DNA from: Bog-532 sp965277615
GTDB lineage: Bacteria; Actinomycetota; Actinomycetes; Streptosporangiales; Streptosporangiaceae
Assembly: GCA_965277615.1 (NCBI GenBank)
Contig: CBDIDG010000002.1
Coordinates: 62,001 to 126,000 of the forward strand
Direction of reading: 5' to 3'
DNA: 64,000 nt
Position 1 is the first letter of the stretch; each line of letters starts with the position of its first letter. A model generated the notes under the pieces. The model had not been told where the DNA came from. It did not search any database and was given only the letters and a program-made list of their open reading frames with translations. The position numbers were made by a program, and so were the translations under genes. Below are positions 37,067 to 46,421 of this stretch, one piece after another.

Positions 37067-38365
37067 ATGAGCCCAGCGGTGAGGATCGGCCGTGATTATG
37101 TCGTGCCAGCGCAGGGCCTCCCCTCGGACCCGCCTCCGCCCGCTCCGCTCCCTTCCGCGCCGCCCGTGTCATCGGCCTCGCTGGCCTCGTCGGGCTGGGC
37201 CGACCCGGCCGCTCCCGGCGGAGTGATCAAGTTCCAGACGCCCGAGGTCGTGTTCGGTCCCGAGTCGCTGGCTGAGGCGGGTTTCGCCGCACGCCGCATC
37301 GGGGCCCAGCGGCCGTTCATGGTCACCGACCCGGGCTTGATCGAGGCCGGATGGGCGGGCCAGCTGCTCCGGTACCTGGCCGACGTCGGGTTGCAGGCCA
37401 CCGTCTGGTCCGGGGTCACCCCCAACCCCAAGGACGTCGAGGTCGCCCAGGGTTATCAGCGCTACCTGGAGTCCGGCTGCGACGTCATCATCGCGATCGG
37501 CGGCGGGTCGTGTATCGACGCGGCCAAGGGCATCGCCATCTTGATCGGCAACGGCGGCACCATCCTCGACTACGCAGGCGTGGACCGGGTCAGCCGGCCC
37601 ATCCACCCGCTGCTGATGATCCCGTCCACCGCCGGGACCGGGGCCGACGTGTCGCAGTTCTGCATCATCACCGACACGGCCAGCTCGGTGAAGGTGACGA
37701 TCATGGGCCGGGCGCTGGTGCCGGAGATCTCGGTCACCGACCCGCGGCTGCTGGCCACCATGCCCGGCGACCTGGCTGCGGCCACCGGGCTGGACGCGCT
37801 GACCCACGGCATCGAGTCCTACGTGTCCTGTGCCCACAACCCGCTGGCCGACGGGCACGCGCTGAACGCGGTCCGGCTGGTGTTCGCCAACCTGCCCCAG
37901 ATCATGGACCGCCGGGCCCAGGGTGAGCGCCGCGACCACATGGCCCAGGCCAGCCTGGAGGCCGGCATGGCCTTCACCAACGCGCTGCTCGGCGCGACCC
38001 ACGCCATGAGCCATCAGGTTGGCGGCCTGCTCGATCTGCCGCACGGGGTGGTCAACGGCGTGCTGCTGCCCCACGTGATCCGGTTCAACGCGGCCGCCGC
38101 CCCGGACCGGTTCGTGCCGCTGGCCGCCGCGGCCGGGCTGTCCGTCGCGGGCATGCCGGGGGAGGAGGCCGGGAACCTGCTGGCCGACCGGGTGCGGGCC
38201 ATCGGCGACGAGCTGGGCGTGCCCCGGAGCCTGGCTGAGCTGGGCGTGCGCCCGGACAACGTACCCACCCTGGCCGAGAACGCGATGGCCGACGCCTGCC
38301 TGGCCACCAACCCGCGGCCGGTGTCCCGGGCCGATCTGGCCGCGCTGTTCCGGGCCGCTCTCTGA
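37067..38365 (+). CDS. Iron-containing (group III) alcohol dehydrogenase
   Basis: A 432-residue protein whose dehydrogenase fold starts at VIKFQTPEVVFGPESLAEAG (residue 53). IAIGGGSCIDAAKGIAIL binds the nucleotide, PSTAGTGADVSQFCII is conserved, and Fe ligands lie in ATGLDALTHGIESYVS, GATHAMSHQVGG and LPHGVVNG. The first 50 residues are Pro/Ser/Ala-rich. GGGAAGG precedes ATG 37067; GTG 37223 would give the usual family length and is an alternative. It sits before a histidine kinase/LuxR regulator pair, so it is probably the target of that system. Related actinobacterial enzymes oxidise small alcohols, some with tightly bound cofactor. Confidence 0.85.
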   Translation: MSPAVRIGRDYVVPAQGLPSDPPPPAPLPSAPPVSSASLASSGWADPAAPGGVIKFQTPEVVFGPESLAEAGFAARRIGAQRPFMVTDPGLIEAGWAGQLLRYLADVGLQATVWSGVTPNPKDVEVAQGYQRYLESGCDVIIAIGGGSCIDAAKGIAILIGNGGTILDYAGVDRVSRPIHPLLMIPSTAGTGADVSQFCIITDTASSVKVTIMGRALVPEISVTDPRLLATMPGDLAAATGLDALTHGIESYVSCAHNPLADGHALNAVRLVFANLPQIMDRRAQGERRDHMAQASLEAGMAFTNALLGATHAMSHQVGGLLDLPHGVVNGVLLPHVIRFNAAAAPDRFVPLAAAAGLSVAGMPGEEAGNLLADRVRAIGDELGVPRSLAELGVRPDNVPTLAENAMADACLATNPRPVSRADLAALFRAAL

Positions 38366-38383
38366 CCTCCATGCCGGGTCCGG

Positions 38384-38628
38384 ATGTCCATGCTGCCCCC
38401 TGAGCCCACCCCTGACGGTCTGTACCGGGAGGTCGACCAGCCGACCCTGAGCCGGCTGACCGGCGTCCGCTCCGGCAAGCAGTCCTAATACGTGGAGCTG
38501 CGCCGGACCGAGGCCCGGATGACGTCGGCGGTCCAGGCCCTGGAGGGGGCGACTGGCTGACCCGGGAGCTGGCCAAGGTTCGCGGCGCGGCCGACGTCAC
38601 GCCCGCCGCCGGGCCGGGCTGGGTCCAG
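38384..38628 (+). pseudogene. Decayed 5' part of a GAF-type sensor histidine kinase gene
   Basis: From ATG 38384 the frame reads PTPDGLYREVDQPTLSRLTG and then meets TAA at 38486-38488 inside the Gly-Lys-Gln-Ser stretch; it resumes YVELRRTEARMTSAVQALEG and stops near 38558. The next conserved piece (DWLTRELAKVRGAADVTPAA) is in another frame and joins straight into the kinase part. Compared with similar kinases, most of the sensor domain is missing. The gene has thus suffered a nonsense change and a deletion or frameshift at the join. Confidence 0.7.
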
Positions 38629-39564
38629 GTGCCGATGACGCTGGACGGCGCGGTGCTCGGCCGGCTGATCGCCCACTATGACCACGCCCGCCACCTGATC
38701 GAGCACGAGGATCTGTGGGTGCTGCGGATCCCGGCCGACCAGGCCGCGGTGTCCATGCACACCGCGACGCTGTACGCGACCGGAGCCGACCTGCGGCTGC
38801 GGGCCCAGCAGCTGTACGACGAGATCACCCGCAGCTCACAGGACCTGCGCACCCGTACCGCCGAGCTGGAACGGGCCGAGGGCCGCCTGCGGGTGCTGCA
38901 CCAGCGTGAGCTGCTCGACGCCGAGCGGCACCGGATCGCGCTCGAACTGCACGACAGCGTGGCCCAGTACGTGCTGTCGGCCGGGCTGGCGGTCGAGGTC
39001 AGCCGGGCCGAGGCCGCGGACAAGGGCGACGACACGAGCGCTCAGCGGCTGGCCGGGGCCAGGGACCTGATCGCCAAGGCGGGCGACCAGGTGCGATCGG
39101 TCATCTACGCGCTGAACCACGAGCCCAGCGAGGGCAACGCGCCGGTCCTGCCCGAGCTGCTGCACAGCCTGGCCGCCCAGCACCAGCCCAGCCTGGCCGT
39201 CGCCGTGCGGCTGGAGGGCCGGCCGCAGCCGATGACCCCGATGGCCGAGCACGCTCTGGCCCGGATCGCCGGCGAGGTGCTGTTCAACGTGTCGCTGCAC
39301 GCCCAGGCGACCCGGGCCGTGGTCCGGCTCCGCTACTCGCCCGCCGGGGTGTCGCTCTGGATCAGCGACGACGGTTGCGGCGATCCCAGCCAGCTCCGCC
39401 GCCTGCTCCGGCTGACCGGCCGGACCGGCTCCGACGGCCGGCACCAGGGGCTGGCCAACATGGCCCAGCGGGCCCACGAACTCGGCGGCACGTTCGCGGT
39501 GCGCCGGGCCAAGCTCGGCGGTATCCGGCTCGAGGTCCGCATTCCGCCCGGGGACACCGCGTGA
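38629..39564 (+). CDS. Sensor histidine kinase, C-terminal part (HisKA_3 type)
   Basis: The 311-residue open frame holds the end of a sensor domain, a coiled-coil segment (residues about 58-100), the HisKA_3 box ERHRIALELHDSVAQYVLSA with phospho-acceptor H108, and a HATPase ending QGLANMAQRAHELGG. The N-terminal sensing region is lost (see the preceding remnant), so this may be translated from an internal start, or not at all. Its stop overlaps the GTG start of the LuxR-type regulator. It would normally control the adjacent iron alcohol dehydrogenase. Confidence 0.7.
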   Translation: MPMTLDGAVLGRLIAHYDHARHLIEHEDLWVLRIPADQAAVSMHTATLYATGADLRLRAQQLYDEITRSSQDLRTRTAELERAEGRLRVLHQRELLDAERHRIALELHDSVAQYVLSAGLAVEVSRAEAADKGDDTSAQRLAGARDLIAKAGDQVRSVIYALNHEPSEGNAPVLPELLHSLAAQHQPSLAVAVRLEGRPQPMTPMAEHALARIAGEVLFNVSLHAQATRAVVRLRYSPAGVSLWISDDGCGDPSQLRRLLRLTGRTGSDGRHQGLANMAQRAHELGGTFAVRRAKLGGIRLEVRIPPGDTA

Positions 39565-40196
39565 TCGAGCTGGTGCTGGTGGATGACCACGCCGTCGTCC
39601 GGCAGGGGCTGCGTTCGGTGCTGGAACGCGCGCCCGACGTGCGGGTCGTCGGGGAGGCGGCCACCCCCGACGAGGCCATGCGGGTGGTCGCGGCCACCCG
39701 GCCGACCCTGGTGCTGCTGGACCTCAAGCTGTCGTCCGGCCCCGGGCTGGAGGGCCTGGACCTGTGCGCGCGGCTGACCGAGGCGTACCCCGGGCTGGCC
39801 GTGCTGGTGCTCACCACCACGCTGGAGGACCAGCTGGTGGTCACGGCGTTGCGGAACGGGGCCAAGGGTTACGTGGTCAAGGAGGTCGACACCTCCGAGC
39901 TGCTACGGGCCATCCGCGCCGTGGACCAAGGGGAGAACGCGTTCGACCCCCGCAGCTCCTCGGCCATGGTCCGCGGTCTCACCGCGAGCCCCGGCCCGGG
40001 TGCGATGCCGCTGACCGCGCGGGAGCTGGAGGTGCTCCGGCTGCTGGCCCACGGCCTGTCCAACCGGGAGATCAGCGAGCGGCTGTTCATCGCCGAGACC
40101 ACAGTCAAGTTCCACGTGACCAACGTGATGCGCAAGCTCGAGGTGACCCGCCGCAGCGAAGCGGTCTACGTGGCCAGCCAGCTGGGCGCCATCTGA
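39561..40196 (+). CDS. NarL/LuxR-type response regulator
   Basis: A 211-residue regulator from GTG 39561. The receiver domain has D8/D9, phospho-acceptor D54 in VLLDLKLSSG and K107 in YVVKEVD. The C-terminal LuxR HTH reads LTARELEVLRLLAHGLSNRE and IAETTVKFHVTNVMRKLEV. It overlaps the kinase stop by four bases. With the kinase damaged, the regulator could be unphosphorylated or served by another kinase. Target genes probably include the upstream alcohol dehydrogenase. Confidence 0.9.
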   Translation: MIELVLVDDHAVVRQGLRSVLERAPDVRVVGEAATPDEAMRVVAATRPTLVLLDLKLSSGPGLEGLDLCARLTEAYPGLAVLVLTTTLEDQLVVTALRNGAKGYVVKEVDTSELLRAIRAVDQGENAFDPRSSSAMVRGLTASPGPGAMPLTARELEVLRLLAHGLSNREISERLFIAETTVKFHVTNVMRKLEVTRRSEAVYVASQLGAI

Positions 40197-40214
40197 CCCA
40201 GCTGGTTCCCTGTC

Positions 40215-40238
40215 GGCCCGAGATGCTTATCTCGGGCC
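40215..40238 (+). terminator. Strong hairpin after the response regulator
   Basis: GGCCCGAGAT and ATCTCGGGCC form a perfect 10-bp stem with a GCTT loop, 18 bases after the regulator stop. No T-run follows, as is common for actinobacterial terminators. It separates the alcohol dehydrogenase operon from the next gene. Confidence 0.7.
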
Positions 40239-40424
40239 GCACCTCCCCCCATCGCGCCCCCGCTACGGTACGCCACGCTGCCCAACCCGCTGGAAGAACT
40301 GCGCGCCCGCGCCTGTCCCGACCTCCTGCTCGGCCGCAGATCGGCTGGCCTTTGTGCTGTGCATCTACCGGCAGTCCGTGGGATGGTCGCGGAATGCCAC
40401 AGCAGGCGCACCGGTTAACCGGGC

Positions 40425-40829
40425 ATGAGCGCCTTCACCGACAAGGAACTCGACTACCTCGCATCGCAGCGCCTGGGCCGGATCGCGACCGTCGGCCCGG
40501 ATGGGCAGCCGCACGTGGTGCCGACCTCGTTCCGCTACAACGCCGAGCAGGACGCGATCGACGTGGGCGGCTTGCGGATGAGCCAGACCAAGAAACTCCG
40601 TGACGTGCAGCGGACGGGCCTGGCGAGCATCGTGATCGACGACGTGCTCCCGCCGTGGCAGCCACGCATGATCGAAGTACGCGGGACCGCGGCCGTGGTC
40701 CCCACGGGTGGCAAGGCCTTCGGTGAGCGGTTCGAAGACACCGTCGTACGCATCCAGCCCACGCGCATCATCGCGTTCGGTATCGACTCCAGTGAGACGA
40801 CCAGCGCGCGATCAGTCGGCTCGCCGTAA
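40425..40829 (+). CDS. PPOX-class F420-dependent oxidoreductase
   Basis: A split-barrel protein of 134 residues. It starts FTDKELDYLASQRLGRIATV, followed by GPDGQPHVVPTSFRYN, the phosphate-side loop typical of F420-binding FDORs, and RPGLAS-like RTGLASIVIDD with IEVRGTAAVV. This pattern fits the family annotated as PPOX-class F420-dependent enzymes. It stands alone between the hairpin at 40.2 kb and a phosphoesterase. Presence of cofD in the window is consistent with F420 use. Natural substrate unknown. Confidence 0.82.
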   Translation: MSAFTDKELDYLASQRLGRIATVGPDGQPHVVPTSFRYNAEQDAIDVGGLRMSQTKKLRDVQRTGLASIVIDDVLPPWQPRMIEVRGTAAVVPTGGKAFGERFEDTVVRIQPTRIIAFGIDSSETTSARSVGSP

Positions 40830-41036
40830 CCCGCAACTGACCGCGCACTCGCCGCTGTGTCGCGGCCACCATCGCATCGTGGGGTCCAGACAGCTCACTC
40901 CCCGCGGCAGAAGAGGATGTCTGAAAGTGGTACGGGCTTAATTGGCGCGGTAAGGCCGGTCGCCACAACGGGTGAGCACCAAGTATTTACCCGCATTCGG
41001 TTGCGCTGGCAGCTGCAGTGCCGCGACTGTAACGGG

Positions 41037-42173
41037 ATGGCTCAGATCGTTGATCACGTCGTGGTGTTCACCCAGGAGAACCACACAACCGACAATTACT
41101 TCCCGTCGATGCGGGCCTGGGGCGCAAACGTGGCCACCGGCTGGCCGGTGCAAGCCAACCCGCCCGCGCACGACCAGAACCATACCCGGGCGGCCTACGC
41201 CAAATGGCTGCGCGCCCAGCAGGCAGGCACTCCCACTCCGGCCACGCACACCCAGTTCGACACCGAAGCGGTGCTGCCGTACTACGCCTACCTGGCGGCC
41301 ACCGGCGCGTTTCTGGAGAACCACTGTTCCGGGTTCGGAACCAACTCGACCCCGAATCATCTGCTGATCGTGGGCGGCCAGACGCCGACGCTGCGCAATC
41401 CGCCCCAATCGCAGCCGCAACCGGAATGGGACATGCCTTCGCTGCCCGGACACGCCCAGGACCACGGGCTGACCTGGAAGGTCTACGCGGGCAGCAGCGG
41501 CTATCCGGTCAGCTTCTATACGCAGCTCAAGGGGTCCGCGAATATCGCCGGCTCCGACCAGATCGTCGCCGACGCCAAGGACGGCGCCCTGCCCACGCTC
41601 GCCATGGTCTGGCACGACAGCCCCTATGATGAGCACCCGGTCGCCGACGTGAGCCTCGGCCAGGGCAAGATCTGGCAGGCAGTGGACGCCATTGCCGCAG
41701 CCGGCTTGTGGGCGCGCACGGTTTTCCTGCTCACCTGGGACGACTGGGGCGGGTGGGATGACCATGTGGCCACCCCCAACCTCGAGGTCACCCCGGACGG
41801 CGTCCAGCTCGCCTACGGGCCCCGCGTCCCGCTGCTGATGTTCGGCGGCCCGGTCCGGGCCGGCATCGACTCCCGCTGGAACTCCCACGTGTCCATCGGC
41901 AGAACCGTCCTTGACCTCCTCGGCCTCCCGCCGCTCGGCGTGCCGCGCCTGGACAATGCCCCCAGCCTGGCCAACCTGGTCGACGCCTCGATCAGCAACC
42001 CGCCACCCCCCGCCTTCGGCACGACGATCAGCCAGCCCACCCCGCCGAGCCCAGCCCCCACTCCGGCCCCTCTGCCACCCGCACCGGTGGGCGGCCCCGC
42101 GGCGGTCGGGCCGGTGCTGCTGCGCGACGGCAGCACCCTGCCTCCCCCCAACGACCAGCCGGTCCGCGCGTAG
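41037..42173 (+). CDS. Phosphoesterase-family protein (phospholipase C/acid phosphatase-like)
   Basis: From ATG 41037 the 378-residue protein has the family metal site VVFTQENHTTDNYFPSMR, CSGFGTNSTPNHLLIVGG, YDEHPVADV and TWDDWGGWDDHV, the alkaline-phosphatase-like core shared with bacterial phospholipase C and AcpA. The C-terminal 60 residues are Pro-rich. No signal peptide or Tat motif is seen from this start or from the upstream in-frame ATG at 40857, unusual for a family normally secreted. An IS256 element starts 57 bp after the stop. Confidence 0.8.
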   Translation: MAQIVDHVVVFTQENHTTDNYFPSMRAWGANVATGWPVQANPPAHDQNHTRAAYAKWLRAQQAGTPTPATHTQFDTEAVLPYYAYLAATGAFLENHCSGFGTNSTPNHLLIVGGQTPTLRNPPQSQPQPEWDMPSLPGHAQDHGLTWKVYAGSSGYPVSFYTQLKGSANIAGSDQIVADAKDGALPTLAMVWHDSPYDEHPVADVSLGQGKIWQAVDAIAAAGLWARTVFLLTWDDWGGWDDHVATPNLEVTPDGVQLAYGPRVPLLMFGGPVRAGIDSRWNSHVSIGRTVLDLLGLPPLGVPRLDNAPSLANLVDASISNPPPPAFGTTISQPTPPSPAPTPAPLPPAPVGGPAAVGPVLLRDGSTLPPPNDQPVRA

Positions 42174-43361
42174 CGCCGCCCGAACCACCGGGTGGTGACG
42201 ACATACCCGCTGCCAGTACCGCTGGCTTCGGGACTGTAAGAACAACGGTGTAACTCCTGTGACAGGACGGGCAGATGGTCCGTCTGAGAGGAGACACCAT
42301 GAGCACAGCGCACGTGGATGTGGCGGGGACCGCTGGACCGGCCGGCCCTGCGGTAAATGATGGCCGGGTGGATGCATCCGATGAGGAGCTGGCCCGGCAG
42401 CTGGCCGAGCAGGCCCGGGCTGAGGGGATCCCACTGACTGGGCCGGGCGGGCTGCTGGGGCGGCTGACCAAGGTGGTGCTGGAGTCCGCCCTGGAAGCCG
42501 AGATGGACGATCATCTCGGTTACCGCAAGCACGATCCGGCCGGCTCCGGGAGCGGGAACTCCCGTAACGGGCACCGGGACAAGACGGTGCTGACCCAGGC
42601 CGGGCCGGTGGGCATCGAGGTGCCCCGGGACCGGGACAGTTCCTTTGCCCCCCAGATCGTGCCCAAGCGGGCCAGACGGCTGGGCGGGATCGATGACATG
42701 GTCATCTCGCTGGTAGCCAAGGGCCTGACCACCGGGGAGGTGCAAGCCCACCTGGCCGAGATCTACGGCACCGAGGTCTCCCGGGACACCATCTCGGCGA
42801 TCACCGACCGGGTCCTGGAGGGGCTGGCTGAATGGCAGTCCCGGCCGCTGGACCCGGTTTACGCGGTGCTGTTCCTGGACGCCATCCACGTCAAAATCAG
42901 GGATGGGCAGGTCGCCAACCGGCCCATCTACGTCGCGCTCGGCGTCACCGCCGACGGCGAACGCGGCATCCTCGGGCTCTGGGCCGGCGAGCACGGCGAC
43001 GGGGAAGGCGCCAAGTACTGGCTGCGGGTCCTGACCGAGATCAAGAACCGCGGCACGCGCGATGTGCTCATGGTCGTCTGCGACGGCCTGAAAGGCTTCC
43101 CGGAGGCCATCGCCGCGACCTGGCCCGCCGCGGTGACCCAGACCTGCATCGTGCACCTGCTGCGCAACAGCTTCCGCTATGCCAGCCGCCGGGACTGGGA
43201 CAAGCTCGCCAAAGACCTCAAACCCATCTATACCGCCGCCACCGACGCTGAGGCGCTGGACCGGTTCGCCGAGTTCAGCGCCAGCTGGGAGGCCCGCTAC
43301 CCGGCCATCATCAAGCTGTGGGAGGCCGCCTGGGCCGAGTTCACCCCGTTCCTGGCCTTCG

Positions 43362-45198
43362 GAGCCTGTCGCGGAATCGCGTGAGGGGGCGGTGTTGCGG
43401 GAGGTCCACGATGGTGTCCTCAAGTCGGGTGCAGCAGCGTAGGGGCCGCGTGAGGAAGGACCGGCTGGGAAGAGGGCCTGCTTCCGGAACCCAGGCGTGG
43501 CGCTCTCCCTCGATGGCCCCGGGGTCCTTGATGGCGGCTCGGTCAGGCTGCTGGGGCCGCCCGGTGGACCTTCATGAGGTTGAACGCGGTAGCGGCCAGG
43601 TGCAGTTCGCTGGTCGCGTTGTCCAGGCCCCGGCGTGAGAAGCGATCGATAATCTTCTTCAGGTTGCCGATGCCGGGTTCCACTGTCGCTCCGCGGCGCT
43701 TGTAGAGATCTCTGCCTTCGGGTGTGCGGAGCCGGTGGGCGTTGACTTCGCGTGGGGACGCACCCGCTGGCGGTGGCCCGTGGGCTGGTTCCTCGGCGGC
43801 GGCACGGGCCTGGTCCCGTCCTTTGCCCAGGGCAATCAACCGGTCCGGCCCGTCGGCTTTCAGGTTGGCGTCGCTGTTGTAGCCAGCGTCGGCCAGCACG
43901 GTGCCGATGACGTGATCGGCGTTCCCGGTCACGGCGTGCAGGCGCGCCGCGGCATCTTGTGCGGCACGCATCATCGGGGTGAAGGATCCTTGGTCGTTGG
44001 GTGACTGCCCCACCTGGACGGCGACGATCAGCTGGTCGCTGGTGACCGCGACCTGGGCGTTGAATCCCTGCAGGAACCCTCGCCGGGTCGGCATGATCCG
44101 CGACTGAGGGTCGGTGGTGTTCGCGACGACCTTGGGGAGCTTCTTCGCGGGCGACGCCGACTGGCCGGCGGCCGCGGCTGCCTGCTCCGCGTCCTCAGCG
44201 TTGCGGACGGCACCTCGGGCCCGCGCGATCCTGGTGCTGTCCTCCAGGGGCACCGGCGGACGCCCCATCGGCTTCTTCCCTGCCGCGATCAGGGCTGCGT
44301 ACCGGTCGAGCTTGGCCTGGTGGATGGCGATCTCCCGCGCCAGGTGCGCGGCTGCTTCGGCCAGCCGGTGCGGTCCATCCGGGATCCGCCCCACGACTGG
44401 CTGCCCCTGCTCCGAGCGGTGGCGCCGCGCCAGCGCAGCAGCGTCTCGTTCCTCGTTCACGCGATCCCTTCGCCGGTGTTCAGCGTCGAGCTCCTGCGCC
44501 GCCAGCTGGATTCGTTCGCGCCGCCGGGTGCGGTCACCCAAGTCAGATGGGACACGATCCGGCTGATCATCAACATGACTCTCACGTGCTGCGGTGTCTT
44601 CGGCCTGGTCTGTCCGGTCCGCATCGGCGAGCATGCTCTTGACGTTCTGGCTGAACCACTTCCTGCCGCGGTTGGCGTCGATCGAGGCGTTGGCCTTGAT
44701 CTTGGTCCCGTCGATGGCGACGGTGCCGAACCTGGCCAAACCTGCCCGCGCGGCGATCATCAGCACCTGTGCGAACAAGTCGCTGAACGCCTCCTGCGCC
44801 TCAGCGCGGAACCTGGCGATCGTGGTGTGGTCCGGGCCGTCCTGGGCGCACAGAACCCGGAACGCCACGTCGGTAATGCACATCCGTTCGATCTGCCGTG
44901 AGGACCGCACCCCTTGGCAGTAGGCATAAACCAAGAGCCCGAACAGCATCCGCGGGTCATACCCTGCAGCGCCTGCGCCACCGCGTCGCCGCGTCCGCTC
45001 CAACGCCGTGGTGTCGAGCGCATCGACGGTCTCCAGCACGAACCACACCAAGTGATCCGGCGGCAGCCACTCGCGCATGTCGACCGGCAACAGCATCGGC
45101 TGGTCACGCAGCACGAGACGATAAGACTTGGCCACGGCTCATGATCGCGGACCCAGCACCAGACAGGACAGGACGACACGCGATTCTGCAACAGGCTC
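43362..45198 (-). mobile_element. IS1182-family insertion sequence nested in IS256
   Basis: The ends are 22-bp inverted repeats GAGCCTGTCGCGGAATCGCG (left, 43362 on) and GAGCCTGTTGCAGAATCGCG (right, complement, 45198 back) with two mismatches. TTCG is duplicated at 43358-43361 and 45199-45202. Length is 1837 bp with one intact transposase gene on the minus strand. The clean boundaries and intact transposase indicate a fairly recent jump. Confidence 0.92.
43543..45135 (-). CDS. IS1182-family transposase
   Basis: An intact 530-residue DDE transposase. Family features are the N-terminal MLLPVDMREWLPPDHLVWFV, CITDVAFRVLCAQDGPDHTT, RFGTVAIDGTKIKANASID with the first Asp, GFNAQVAVTSDQLIVAVQVG, VLADAGYNSDANL with the second Asp, and RRGATVEPGIGNLKKIIDRF with the Glu. 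A charged coiled-coil insert (about residues 170-300) is typical. It is read opposite to the IS256 transposase it splits. Confidence 0.93.
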   Translation of the reverse strand: MAKSYRLVLRDQPMLLPVDMREWLPPDHLVWFVLETVDALDTTALERTRRRGGAGAAGYDPRMLFGLLVYAYCQGVRSSRQIERMCITDVAFRVLCAQDGPDHTTIARFRAEAQEAFSDLFAQVLMIAARAGLARFGTVAIDGTKIKANASIDANRGRKWFSQNVKSMLADADRTDQAEDTAARESHVDDQPDRVPSDLGDRTRRRERIQLAAQELDAEHRRRDRVNEERDAAALARRHRSEQGQPVVGRIPDGPHRLAEAAAHLAREIAIHQAKLDRYAALIAAGKKPMGRPPVPLEDSTRIARARGAVRNAEDAEQAAAAAGQSASPAKKLPKVVANTTDPQSRIMPTRRGFLQGFNAQVAVTSDQLIVAVQVGQSPNDQGSFTPMMRAAQDAAARLHAVTGNADHVIGTVLADAGYNSDANLKADGPDRLIALGKGRDQARAAAEEPAHGPPPAGASPREVNAHRLRTPEGRDLYKRRGATVEPGIGNLKKIIDRFSRRGLDNATSELHLAATAFNLMKVHRAAPAA

Positions 45199-45752
45199 TT
45201 CGACCGCGAGATCCGCACCCTGATCACCACCACCAACGCCATCGAGAGCCTGAACGCCCGGTTCCGCCGCTCCGTCAAGGCCCGCGGCCACTTCCCCACC
45301 GAGCAGGCCGCCCTCAAGCACCTCTACCTGGTCATTCTCAGCCTGGATCCCACCGGCCGGGGCCGCCAGCGCTGGTCCAACCGGTGGAAAGGCGCCCTGA
45401 ACGCCTTCGACATCACCTTCGACGGCCGCCTCAGCGCCGGACGCAAGTAACCCATCAAGATCCAGTTACACCGTTAAGTTGACAGTCCCTTGGCTTCGCC
45501 CACGCGCAGGACGGCACTGCCTCATCGCGGCAGATGAGGACATCCGGAGTAGTTGCATCCAGCGAGTATGGATTTCCGGAGCGGGGCTGAACCGGGTTCC
45601 GGGGCCGTCGCCATCGGAATGTCATCCCGTCTTGGGCCGGGTCGGCGCCGCACGTCGGTCCCGGCCACGTGATTGCGCAATTGGCCTGGCGGGCGATGCC
45701 AGGATCAGTGCCGCGGCGTATAGTCCATTTTGGTGGCCAGAGGGGGTCGGCG

Positions 45753-46421
45753 ATGAGCAATGTGCAGATGTTGCGGGACTTGTACGATGCGCTCGGCCGC
45801 GGGGACATGCCAGCGGTGCTGGGTGCGATGGACCCTGCGATCGAATGGCGCGAGGCGGAAGGCAACCCCTATGAGCCGAGCGGCAGGGCCTGGCGGGGAC
45901 CAGACGCTGTCGTGCAGAACTTGTTGATGAGGCTCGCCACAGAATGGGATGGGTTCACCGTCCATCCCGGGGAGTTCTATGACGCCGGTGATGCGGTCGT
46001 GGTCGAAGCGCGCTACACGGGAACGTATAAGCAGACCGGGAAAAAGCTCGACGCCCAGGTTTGCCACGTGTGGAAGGTAAGCGACGGCAAGGTTACAAGC
46101 TTCCAGCAGTATGTGGACACCGCGCAGCTGCAAGACGTTGAGGGGCACGCTAACCGAGCCGTAGGCAGCCCGTCGCAGGCCTTGCGCAGGCAAGGAACAG
46201 TTGCGGGGCTCTCTGCGCGACCGGTCTATCTCGCAGCCAAGCGCCCTGTTCGCGGCATGAGAGTGCGTCACGCAGTGCAATTTTTCGATCTGATGCTTGG
46301 GGAGTCGGCCCGCGACCGATCGCCGAATAGGAATGTCTATCAAGGTGGTAGGTATTTGCGAATGCGAGAGCGCAGAACAACCATTCCGGTGCTTAACACC
46401 TGCTCGAATGGCTCGGATTGA
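45753..46421 (+). CDS. SnoaL-like polyketide-cyclase-fold protein with read-through tail
   Basis: From ATG 45753 (AGGGGG upstream) the first 130 residues form a SnoaL/NTF2-like domain: MLRDLYDALGRGDMPAVLGA, GPDAVVQNLLMRLATEWDGF, DAVVVEARYTGTYKQTGK and VTSFQQYVDTAQ, where homologues normally end. The remaining 90 residues are unlike the family and Arg-rich, as if the original stop was lost and translation runs into neighbouring DNA. TATAGT at 45718-45723 may be the -10 box. Function cannot be deduced; the fold serves many small-molecule enzymes. Confidence 0.65.
   Translation: MSNVQMLRDLYDALGRGDMPAVLGAMDPAIEWREAEGNPYEPSGRAWRGPDAVVQNLLMRLATEWDGFTVHPGEFYDAGDAVVVEARYTGTYKQTGKKLDAQVCHVWKVSDGKVTSFQQYVDTAQLQDVEGHANRAVGSPSQALRRQGTVAGLSARPVYLAAKRPVRGMRVRHAVQFFDLMLGESARDRSPNRNVYQGGRYLRMRERRTTIPVLNTCSNGSD

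Larger units (their letters stand above)
42299..45450 (+). pseudogene. IS256-family transposase, split by IS1182 insertion
   Basis: The 5' part (42299-43361) encodes residues 1-354: ALEAEMDDHLGYRKHD, GNSRNGHRDKTV, VPRDRDSSFAP, LFLDAIHVKIRDG (first Asp) and VVCDGLKGFPEAI (second Asp). The 3' part (45199-45450) resumes in frame as FDREIRTLITTTNAIESLNA with the catalytic Glu, to a stop at 45448. Excising the insert and one TTCG copy restores a 436-residue protein with no other damage. As it stands, the 5' frame reads seven foreign codons and stops at 43382. Confidence 0.92.
42231..45490 (+). mobile_element. IS256-family element, interrupted by an IS1182 element
   Basis: The outer ends show imperfect inverted repeats: GGGACTGTAAG...ACGGTGTAACT from 42230 and its counterpart complementing 45464-45489, about 21 of 26 positions matching. 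The 8-bp direct repeat TGGCTTCG flanks it at 42223-42230 and 45491-45498, the duplication length expected for IS256. The transposase frame is cut by another element at 43361/45199. Without the insert it would be about 1.4 kb. Confidence 0.88.

Noticed and set aside
45464..45870. Minus-strand 136-residue frame across the right end of IS256
   Set aside because: It crosses the inverted repeat and target duplication, so it cannot be an ancestral gene, and it shows no family pattern.
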